A stretch of 64,000 nt of DNA from Brasenia schreberi (lineage: Eukaryota; Streptophyta; Magnoliopsida; Nymphaeales; Cabombaceae), in the NCBI GenBank assembly GCA_036023115.1, contig JAYKKT010000064.1, positions 8,955,001-9,019,000 of the forward strand. The letters run 5' to 3'. The notes under the pieces are model-generated. The model saw only the letters and a program-made list of their open reading frames with translations. It was not told where the DNA came from and did not search any database. This document shows, in pieces, positions 48,216-59,600 of this stretch (the stretch's first letter is position 1; each line of letters opens with the position of its first letter). Both the position numbers and the translations under genes were made by a program.

Positions 48216-49569
48216 CATATGATCAACGAGTGTGGTAGTTGACAACATTATTCATATGTTTCTAATAGCACCAACAATGCAGGTCATCCGACAATGACCA
48301 TGGCACACACTATAAATATATTAAAGCTAGTGTAAGTGTGTCACATGCCACGATAAGACGCTGGTATAAGAAAGTAATTATGAGAAAAGTTAGTATTATA
48401 ATCAAAGTAAAATAAAGTTAGAAATCTTACTAATATATATTCAATTATTCATTTACCAAGAAGAATGTTATACCATACTCCCTAGTTGGAGTCGAACACA
48501 ACTAACTGACAAAATCTTTTAAAATAAATTAACGTGTCCGAGAAATTTATCACTCCATGTATAACTCATTGCATTTATGAGGATATAGTGTTAAGACGTG
48601 AAAGTGCTCAAGCTCAAAATAATATGAGCATTGTGTCTCTCAAGTAGTGTCATGTGACTCATAGTATACATTATCCGCATGGAGTTTTGAAAGTCTATTT
48701 GTAATGAAAGACCTTATCAGTGCAACTAGGATCCTTGACGACAACTGAACTCTCAAACTATACGATATGAAATATAAGGTTCCAAAACATCTACTCAACG
48801 GATGTATTCATGACATCTAAAGAAACTTATCAATATTACAAATTGAGTATTTTACATAACTATATGATTGTCAATAAATTTTCACTATAAAACAAAATAT
48901 AAGAATGTATAACATACAAGGTTGTGTTTAATTAAAAAATTAAGAATATAGTTATCGTTTAGCAAAATACACATTTTGCCATCATTAAATTTAATTCCTT
49001 ATGATACTTAATAAGCTGATCAATAGGAGATTATCTTTGACAGACATTCCCGAGTAATTGGCATAGTTGTGGTTCCTCATCCTCATCTAGTTATTCTGGT
49101 CACATGCTAAATCTCAAAGTTTGAAAATACTCATAAATCTATAATTAAATTATATAACTTATTAAATTATGAAAAATAACTGTATAAAATATATTGTAGT
49201 AAGCATAATAATACAAATTTTTACCTAGAGTAAAGAAGTATATTCACTAAGTTATGCTTCTATCTGGAACATCTTTCATAATTGTCTTGTACAAATAGGC
49301 TAACGTTATGCATCCCAATCATAATTGTCAACCCTCTAAACATCACGTGCTAATAGATACACGATAGTTATTGATATTTTATCTTTAGACATATCATGAT
49401 TTAATGTATAACTTAGCTAATACAATAAATATAATAGAGTTTTATTTTTGTTACTAACTTTCCTTCATGAAAAATTAGTTCGGAGCACTTCAAATTGAAT
49501 AGCCTCGAACTTAATCTCTAACACTACCTCATCGATGCTCATCCCAACATATCACTCAAAATGTCTTGC
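48216..49569. other. Intergenic, no gene seen
   Basis: Strongly AT-rich DNA without recognisable content. Confidence 0.4.
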
Positions 49570-49800
49570 TTGTTTATAGTCATCATCCCCTGTGTCAAGG
49601 CAATAAGTTATTCCTCCATTGAAAGACTAAGTATCTCATGGGCATCATCAAGTGTGATAGTTATCTCGTCCCATGGTATGTACAACCTATTTTTATCTGG
49701 TTACCAATGCTTGACAAAAGTAGTCAATGACACATGTTCTATAACTTCATATAACAAACCCACATCCCCAATCAACAAACTCTTATCTCTAATCTCAAAC
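49570..49800 (-). pseudogene. Plant mobile domain (PMD/MAIN-like) relic
   Basis: Reverse-strand text LTTFVKHW, a stop, then IPWDEITITLDDAHEIL and LSLSMEE matches the pattern W-P-x-T-H-x-F-H-x-P-x-G-E-x-T-I-T-L-x-D-V of the plant mobile domain, found in transposon-derived and MAIN-type proteins. The flanking domain is too decayed to follow. Confidence 0.5.
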
Positions 49801-50895
49801 TAATTATCGGGCCTTACTACCAACAATATACATTGTTTGTATTGTTACTATTTTTTGTATTATATGTAAATATACATTTACGTAGTTAGTTGGACTAGTG
49901 AGTATTGGTATCAAATATAAAATTTTGCTAAAGATAGAAATTACATGTTCTTACCATATCTTATAAGCAATGGACATATCAAGGAATCTCTCATCTTCAC
50001 TCTCTACAATATTAATCTCTCCGAGGTTGATATATCTTTCTAATAATATGAAGGACCGACTCCTGCCATATTAGGGCATTGCATCTCTTAGATAAAGCAT
50101 AACATTATGATCTTCTACTTATGTTCTATGAGTCATATCTACGTAGCAAAAAAGTAAAATTAGTTAATGAAATCGAAACAAGAGAGGCATTCCCTAAGTG
50201 TGTCTCCCCATACACGATAGACACGGCCAAGTGTATCAAATGAGTCTCCCCCACGCGGGAGATGCACCCCTTCCACTAAGAGAGACCCGTGCCCTAGGCC
50301 TAGAATGAGCCTCAAGCCAAAAAACCTCAATAAAAAATCATTCAAAACAACAAAAAACTAAACCAAAACCATAACCAAATTAATAACATACCTTAATAAA
50401 ATCTATAAATCCTCCTTTGAATTTGCCTTTCTTATCCTTTTTTTTTCTTTTTCCTCTTCTTTTTCTTTTTTTTCTTCTTTTTTTGATGGATTTTGAATCA
50501 TTCTTTTCTCAAAAATGGTTGTACATAGAGTAACAGGTGGTTAGAATGGGAATGGGATGGGACGCCAGTTAGTGTAGAAGAGGGAAGATGCAGGATTTTG
50601 TGTGTGAAGGATAATTTGATAAATACTTAAAACAATCAGGGGTATTTTTGAAAATTTGAAAAAAGGCGTGTGGATAGTAAAAAAGTTGTGTGCATATCAA
50701 TCTTGATAAACTAAACATGAAGGGGGCATGAAATGGGGGAGGGTCTAGGGCCAGGTTCGTGAGGTGGGACCACTGTCCCATTCCCGTCCCAATTTCCGTT
50801 GGAAAATTTCTTCCACATTCCCATCACTCTCTTGTTTTCACTTTCTGAATCCGTTTTGTTCGAAACAGTTCCCCGCGAAGAGCAGAAGATTCCTC
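49801..50895. other. Intergenic, no gene seen
   Basis: No recognisable features apart from a T-rich/CT-rich tract near 50430-50490. Confidence 0.4.
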
Positions 50896-51112
50896 CCCAT
50901 GAACATTCCTATCGAGCATAACAGCAATCACTGCAATGTCACAATGTAATGAATTTCCTCGTTGAGTTTCAATTCTGATCATAGTTACGGTGTTATTTCT
51001 TCATTTAACTGCAATAAGGCTTTTGTCAGTGTAATGAAGCCAACCAGCCAATTGCCAGTTTCCTCCATCAACAACCACAATCCGCCACCTCAGCCTGTTA
51101 AAGAATCTAGAC
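50896..51112 (+). other. Unidentified exon-like segment
   Basis: An open stretch (from about 50962) encodes KPTSQLPVSSINNHNPPPQ and PVKESRP, ending exactly at a strong donor GTAAGTAGG (51113). It follows GC-richer text resembling a 5' UTR or transit-peptide region. No continuation is seen and no family is recognised. It could be a captured or decayed first exon. Confidence 0.28.
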
Positions 51113-51618
51113 CAGTAAGTAGGATATCCATGGTCAATATGCTTGAGCAGCGTCTCTCTCACCGTAGTATCATTTTTCCGCTTATGCATAACACATTATG
51201 TATGCCCTGCACGATGCATCAGAATATACGTGTGTTTTGGTATGTATCTATACTGACAATGAATCTTTTTTATCAAGTACAACTTAGAGGGTAAAGTTCT
51301 AGGCTCTCTACCTCTCTCTCAGCTAATGTGCTGAGAGGAGAAAAGAGCTTTCAGACACACACACGGGGGAGAAGATGAGTGTGTGCCGTATACTGCCATT
51401 AAGGTTTCAGTCGGCTATTATTGATTCTTCTCATCAATTGCTTCATCAACCACATAGTATTTTACATCATTGGAAAGTCATCTGGAAATTAAGAGTACCC
51501 AGCAACATAAAAATCTTTATACGGAAGCTTCAATACGAGCATCCCTGTTTGCAAGTGACTTCAGCAACGAATGCCCCTATCTAACACTAATCGCCCCTTG
51601 TCTAATGCTCAATTGGAG
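51113..51618. other. Intergenic, no gene seen
   Basis: No supported feature. Confidence 0.35.
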
Positions 51619-52330
51619 ATTGTTGGACTTAATGTTAATTAAGTTGGGTTAATTAAACCTATTGCATTAATAACATTTAATTTTCCAAATATTAAATTGG
51701 TGCATCAATGATACATGTGAAAGTTCTAAAGTATAAAAAGTCATGTGAGGGATTTGTCCATGTGACACCAAGAGGAGACAAAGCTTAGTTCTATATTGAA
51801 GAATGAGACAAACTCATATATCCTTTTATATAGTTGGTAGCTCTTTAACATTAGTTCAAAGAGCTTGAAGAGGACATATTAGACCACATACTCGCATGTG
51901 TCGAGAGTGTTTACGTGGGAACGGTTACAGGATGGAGAGGTGTGTCGTTTGGATTGGATTTATGATTTGTGATCCAACATGTCGTCTATAAATAAGTGAT
52001 TAGGGCTTCCTAATCAATACAATTTTAGGTTAACACTCTCTCTCTCCTCCTGCTTTTGTTCTCCACTCCCTTTTGCTCGTGGTATTTCCTTGAGGTGTGG
52101 TTGAGGTCGACTTGAAGTTAGGTACATTGTATAACGAGACGATTTCTCTAAGGTAAGTCCGTAAGGGCGACACACAAATAAGTTCTTATTATTGCTTTTG
52201 TTATTGTTTTTTTGTATGGTTTGTTTATGGCTTACTTTGGATCTACGGTTGTTATCATACTATTTGTTTATGACTTACTTTGGATCTATGGATGTTATCG
52301 TTTGAGCATGTTTACATTTATTACATATTG
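51619..52330 (+). repeat. Possible solo LTR
   Basis: Starts TGTTGGACTTAATG and contains TATAAATAAG (about 51987), a CT-rich leader, and a 44-bp tandem duplication (GACTTACTTTGGATCTA, near 52230 and 52272). This is LTR-like in layout, but the right end, target duplication and internal domains are missing. Confidence 0.3.
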
Positions 52331-52649
52331 ATTTATTATGCATGTATTTCTACTTATGGTGGTAGGTGTCACTAACTCGTGTCTTTTCACTCTTTGGGGA
52401 ATATGGTGTGCCAGTGAGAACGATGGTGAATGTTCTCCGGATGAAGTTAGTTCCTTAGCCATTAAACTAGCGGATGAATTTGAGATTACAGATTTCCCTA
52501 TATCTCTCATCACTTGTTATAACTATACTAATATGCTTTGGTCGATCCGAAAATTTGTATTCCTTCGTGTGCTCTATGGAGCAAACTGAAGTGGTTAGCA
52601 TACAGAAAAGCAAGGATGTTTCTAAGATAAGCCAAAAGGGCGTACGATG

Positions 52650-52651
<2 letters not shown>

Positions 52652-52728
<77 letters not shown>
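52652..52728. repeat. (CT)n(AT)n compound microsatellite
   Basis: About 44 bp of CT repeats run directly into about 33 bp of AT repeats. Confidence 0.95.
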
Positions 52729-52731
<3 letters not shown>

Positions 52732-53616
52732 GGATTGGAATCCGTACACTGACATCACCCATTGTGTTTTGGAACGGTATGAGTATAATAAAAATATCTT
52801 TTGTATTTTTTTAAGTCCCTTAAAAATTTTAAAATTACTCAGGTCACCCAAAAGCAATGGGACTAGACAGGATTCAGTTTTCCCCTCTCTGTCTAAAAAT
52901 AACAAACTTGTTGATGAATAATTAGATTTATAAGCAGAAAAACGGGAAAAACAAAAGTCCACTGGTTCTAAATTCTTGAGAAGTTCAATATATATAGCCA
53001 AAAAAGATGTGTAAATAGCTGAAATCCTAGCTTTTTCTGGATAACGTCGACTCTTATTTTTTCCCAAATAAACCTGCACTGTTATTTAAATACAGGGAGT
53101 TCTGCACATGATAATTGCCCAATAATAAATCACTCAAATATCAAAACTAATGAAATAGTAACCATACAAGTCAGAATTATGTACTTGTTTGTGTCCGGGT
53201 AACACATGAAATGAAGTGCACGGAGATGAAAATGAGGGGGATACAAGCATTATTGGAAGTGGCAACAGCCCCAGCTTTAACGGATTTAGGATTGAACTCC
53301 ACATGGCAAAATACCTTCAAAGAACTTACAGCACTTACCCGCTATTTCCTTGAACAGAATTTTTTCTACAAAATGTTCAGAAATGAAACGAAGGGTGATC
53401 CACCAAGGCATAGGAATCTTCAAAAACATTGGGTCAAATAAAGTCAGTTTCAACTGATTTTCGAAGCAATCCTTGATTTGCTCTTGGTCTTATCCTGCTA
53501 CACAATATGCGCCTCCAAGAGATGCAGACAACGAAGAACTGTCACGGGAATTTACAACACAAAGCAATGACTTGGTGGCACATTTTGGCACATACACAAT
53601 AGCAGCATCTAGAGGG
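52729..53616. other. Downstream spacer of the plastid-protein gene
   Basis: Contains the probable 3' UTR of the minus-strand gene at its right edge. No other gene was seen. Confidence 0.4.
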
Positions 53617-53664
53617 TCATTCACGTTCCCCTAGGACTGATTCAAGAAGAGCAGACTCTTCTTC
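53617..53664 (-). CDS. Plastid DUF3727-like gene exon 10
   Basis: After TCTGCAG. Encodes EEESALLESVLGERE and the TGA stop. Confidence 0.9.
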   Translation of the reverse strand, partial: EEESALLESVLGERE

Positions 53665-56600
53665 CTGCAGATGATCAAAGTTGAATATATTACGACTTCA
53701 AGATTAACGAATATGCTGAGGCACAAGGTTCATTATTTGCATACCACCAAAGCATTGAATTCAGTCTCCTCATCGATGGCGTCAATTATTTCAGGGTCAT
53801 CCAAGAGCTCCTGAAGTTTTCAATTTTTAAATTTCGATTAGTATAAGTAAGCATGTTGTCTTCCACAAAATTAAGGGCTTGTCATTATGAAGCTACATAG
53901 TGACAAATTCTGCTAGAGTAACAAATATGGAGGTCATAGAAGTCAGTGTCATCATATCTGTGACTGTTCTCTTGTTCGACTTAATAAAACTATTAACTGT
54001 AAAGGAAACTAAGAATCATAGACAATTGGAGATGACTATTGATACGTCCAGATCACAAACAATTTTTAGCAGCGATTGCAACAGACAATAGCTTTCATGT
54101 ACAAAGGAGTATGTTTTTGGCATTCGCACATTCTAGCAAGCAAGAAAATCTTGTTTATCACATCACATGCTCTTTAATTGATTTTTAACAGATGTAAACA
54201 CTAATTATATAATAGCCTTATTAAGGAACTCAAATATCTTACATCATCTGCAATTTGCAGTAGATCTTCTTTGTCCTGCAACAAGAGGTTAAAAATTATT
54301 AGTACTTTGCTGTGCAACTGAGTGGATTCTGATCAGAACAAATTCAAATGATTGCAACATTCTAAAAGAACTGTTACAGAAGGAAAAATCACCAAAACTT
54401 TCTGCAAAGGATTTATACTATTGATAGCTCATTACTTTGTATGCCACATGCACGGCCACGTCTGCACTAGTCCACGTTAACAGGCATAGCAGCATGTGCA
54501 GACAAGCAGGTGCATTACTGTGTGCGTGTGTGTGTTAACCCATGCACCTGCCCCCTTGCCCGAACGTGTGTGTGTGTGTGTGTGTCTTCTAATTCAAGGA
54601 TAACAGACAAGTTACCTTCGCAGCAACAAAAAGAAGTGGATCGGAAGGAGTGTAAATCATATAATGTGTGCCATCCTGCAGAAGGAAATTTAATCAGCAA
54701 TGCCTTGAGAACGTAAGATCATCTATGTGGATTGACAGAGAGAGGGGGACCTTTACTAAGAAGACACCTTCAGATTTAGCATAGGTATATAAGAAAAGAG
54801 CAAACAAATGTGTGAAATGTATGGTTACTGCTTGCGAAGTTGAAGCTTATGGAAATCAGTACCTCAGAAAATTGCAAATAGGATGTCACATTGCATATTA
54901 TTGATGATGCCCTGTCACTCATCTAGTAGCCGATCCCATCTAGTATGGGAAAAGGCTTAGTTGCTGTTGTTGTTTGGATGTGACATTGCATAGTATGCAA
55001 AAGTATTAAAAAGAGAAAACATAAATGAGTGTTGCAGGGCATCATCAATAATAAGAGAGTTTTAGAAGCTTATATTGACAAGAAAGAATGGAACTAGAAG
55101 AAATCACAACAAGAAGCATCAGGTGGTCAATTAGGGGGAAAGTAAGCAAAAAAATAAAGTCCAAATTGAGCCATCGGCCACCAGATGGTATAAAAGTGAT
55201 TTTTGGGCACCTAGGAACCTGATAACTCATCAACAAAAAGACAAGAGCCTGAGATTATTCATATACGTTTGGGATTAGAAACTAACTCTTAGGGGGTGTT
55301 TCACTACAAGGCTTGGGCCTACGGAACTGGAACTGTTGTAGCCCTAGGCCTCATAATCAAACGCAAGCCTTGGTGTGCAGTAAAAAGAGGATCATATGAC
55401 CGCCCCTTTCACTCATTTACGAGGCCCACTAACCGCCCACTCCAGGGAGTGGGCTGCTGGAACTGGGTTTGCAGTGACAATTCTGCAGGCACAGCCTCGT
55501 AATCAACCCCACCTTAAGGATCTCATGATGGAGAAACTTGGAGAATGATGTTTTGATGATTGTAAAACCAGCATTGCCTCCAAATCCAGTCTCTCACAAA
55601 AAAGGGAAAAGACTGGAAGATTATTAGGAACTTGGGAGCAAGTGTATGCCAAATCAAGATGTAGTTGCACAAATATTCTTGTAAAATAATAATCCATTCA
55701 AAATGTTCATACAATGGGTCCTGGGACACCCCATCTAGTATGGGAAAAGGCTTAGTTGTTGTTGTTGTTGTAGTGGGTCCTGGGACAGAGAAGATGAGCC
55801 TGTCATTTTCAGAACAATATAACATCTTCTGAATTTGACAGTTAAGTTCCAATGAGGTCTGTATAAAAGGTCTATGCAGGAACCATTATCGATCATGAAT
55901 TCTAATGCCTGATGAAAGCTCAGTTAATATGGTGACACTCTGACATTCACTACCTGAAATACAGTGACAAGCACAACTTCATATTATCCTGTGAATAGAC
56001 AAGCAGTGCAGATGCACATAAAAGGTACCTTGCTACATAGTACAACAGAATAAGGTTCCAGCAATGCATCACAAAACGTTGTTGATCCCAAAAGTTAAGT
56101 GCTTCTGATATAGTGAATCTATTGTAGCAAATGAAATTGTGCTAATTTCAACTAAATACATAAAAAAGAAAAGGTAAAACAGTTGTAAAGTGTGGTATGC
56201 CGAAGCCACTCAACATGTGGATCCATTGGACACGCTTTAGTCGTTCCCCTTTAGAACTTAGTGGAATAGTGTACAAACAGAATTTTTCTAGCTATATATG
56301 CCTGCACCAGCTTACCTGGTGGAAGCATGTTATTTCTATGCCTTCAGGGGGTAATCCATCTATCTCCTGACCATCATCTGCATCATCCAAGCACATGTTA
56401 GTCAATAACAAATGTAAGGAATCAGCGGTAACCAACAGAAAGTGGAAATATCATTAGTTAAAAGCCTATGGATATGGGGGCACTGGCATGTGGCAATTTT
56501 AGAAAATTGCTGGTGCCAGACACAATATGATATATATTTGAAAAAAATTTACAAGTTATGGATATATAGATTATATATCATTTATATACAATATGTATAT

Positions 56601-59600
56601 AGTATATACCTATGTACACCGAATGTATGTATGCACATATATACTCTATAGAATTATGGAAAAATATTTATTATGTACAAATATACAATCATTTCAGCTG
56701 ATCCACAAGTTTGTTCCTGATGAATGGATTTGATGATTGATCTCCTTCCTTTTGGGAATGAAGTCTCTCTGTACAAGTTGCTTTCTCGTTACAGATACTT
56801 AAAGAACTTTATCTGATGCTAGTATCAGTGATCAACTTCAAGAAAGAATGGGATGATTCAAGAGAGAATGAACCCGTAGCGCTAAGTAATTGAAGGGGAA
56901 GAGTGATCATGATAAGAGTAGACATGGAAACAGTTGCATTTGCCTAGTTTAAGGAGGGATTTAGCATCTCTCTTCACGATTTCAGATTGGCCTTCAAACT
57001 CAAGTTCTGTTGCTAGGTCTCATTAGGCTAGCGTGCTGAATGATAGCAAGCGTTAGGAGGCCTATAGAGAGAGAGCATTTTTATGTTTTAACAAGTAGTA
57101 TAGACAGTTGCATATCTACAACTACAACAACAACTAAGCCTTTTCCCATACTAGATGGGGTCGGCTACATGGATTCTTTGTTTCCACATAGCCCTATCAC
57201 GTGTCATGCTAGCAATTAACTCAATGTAAACTAGATCATTTTTAATACATACAACAACAACATGGATTCTTTCTTTCTACATGTCCAAACTATCTTAACG
57301 ATTTTTTCTCATTTTATCCTCTATTGGTACTACTCCCAATTTATTTCTAATAGCTTCAGTATGTATATGGTCTTTCCTTGTATGACCACTCATCCATCTC
57401 AATATCTTCATTTCTGCTATGGACATCTTTTGTACATGTTGATAATTAACTGCCCAACACTCACAACAATAAAACATAATAGGTCTAATTGCTGCTCTAT
57501 AATATTTACCTTTCAACTTTAATGGTATCTTCTTATCACATTGATGTCCCTCTCCATTTTAACCAACCGACATTAATTCTATGCGTAACATCTACAACTA
57601 CTAACAGAATATTTGCTGATTGACAGCTGAATAGCTACAGTTGACACTAGCAGATGCAGTATAACCTTTTAATAAGTAGCTGTATACTGTAGCTGTGGCG
57701 TGATTCGTTTATAGATTTCCCTTTTTGTTCATATTGCTCTTTTATATTTTCTTTCAAAGCTTCAAATGAAAATAGATTGACATGCTGAGAGTATCTGTTT
57801 TCTGTCCAAAATAGACCTGGACACAGTTAAAGTGTCTGTCATGACTAACTATCGACTTTCCCATCTCAAGCACCATATCCTCACTCGCACCTATGCTGAA
57901 TCTATTTGTTAAGATACATGCAACCTAGTCAAGTATCTATATGTCTGCATTGTCACTCTTGCATATGTATTAGCGTTGTGATATCTTTAATCACACATAA
58001 GTATAGCGTGACGAACACTTGATTATTAAGAAAAAGTAAAAGATGTCCATAGGTAGACAGAAACATGAGGTTACAAATACTTGTCACAGTAATATAATTC
58101 TATAATATTAGGAACTTTTCTATTTATCTGTTCCCAGAATCCAGGCAAGGTTAATCCAAAAGTTATGGATGGGTACATGGAGAAATGGTAAGCACTTTAT
58201 CTTATACCAGTCTATAGATACTCAAAAACTTGAACGGATGAGATTGAGAATAGGGACTAGAACGTGAATTTAAACCAGGGCCATGTGTTTAAACATGTGT
58301 ACGTCAACATGTGTGCAATGTGCATAGAGATCACATTTTACAAACAAAATGCAGAGAGTACCCCAGCCATAACTAAATCACTACCTGTTCGAAATTCAAG
58401 TATATCTTCTTCAGAGTAGCAGAATCCTCCTCTTGCTGTATAGCAAAACCTGATGCAGCACCAACAGTAAATAAAACAAGATTAGAGCTTTTTTATGGTA
58501 CAAGCAACATTACACCTTTGAACATAAGCAAATATTTAAAGGATAAGATATCTATGTATTGAAAGCTGCTGGCAGACTAACAACTAGGCAAAGTCATGCT
58601 AAAAACTGGTCGAAAAAAAAACAGAGATGGTAAACAGAACACAGCAACTTTATCTTATTCACAGTAATGTCAGGAAGTTATTTCTATACCAAAGAATTGA
58701 GTTTACTGTCAACAGAGCACATGACTTATTCATGGTTCATGGCAATGGATGTTTTCTTTTTTGGCTTTTTATCCTTTTTCATATTCTAAGTTTTTGTTCT
58801 TAATCTTTATTTCCCAAATGAAGACACTGGAAACCAAATCAATGAATAGATCACAAGCATGGACTAAAAGAACGACAGTTTAGCTGCCATTCTTACAACC
58901 CTGAATTGCATGTATATATATGCCTTGATTCCATGAATGCTTACACCTAACAGAGCCAGATGTTTGTGTGTGTGCCTGTATGTCTGTGTTTGTGTTAATG
59001 AATGAGTGAGAGAGAGAGAGAGTCTAGGTACCCGCTTAGTACGAGGTGCATATGTATCTTTGCAAGGGCATATGCAGCTGCAGGAATAATTTCATCAATT
59101 TCCCTGTCGTTGAGCTGCAAGAAGTTTTCAGTTCCACCAAGGATTATTTAATTCAGCTAATAAGCAACTATGTCCAGTAAAAGGGGTCTGTAGATAACTA
59201 TAATAGAACAGTAGAGGATGTGTGTGACGGCAGAGGAATCTGCAACTTATTAACCACCCTATAAAAGCACCAGAAGAAACATTTATGATGTTCAGACAAA
59301 TTTAAACAATCACAGAGTGCAACCTACAAATTTTCATGTTTTATGAAGACATGGAGTGGGCCAACAGTGCCCTGCTTAAATGAGTTTGTGACGAATTTAG
59401 TTTCCTTCAGCCCAGAGAAAACAAATTATGCCTCCACCAATTCATGACACAGTTCCTTGAAATCCATTGTGCTTTTATTATAAAACAAACAGGTGTTTTG
59501 AAGAAAAATGAATCATATTAGATTTTAAGTTTTTAACTGCCAACAACTTTTCAAGAGATAGTTCTTCCTAAATTTATGGCAATTTGGGTTCAACAAAGAT

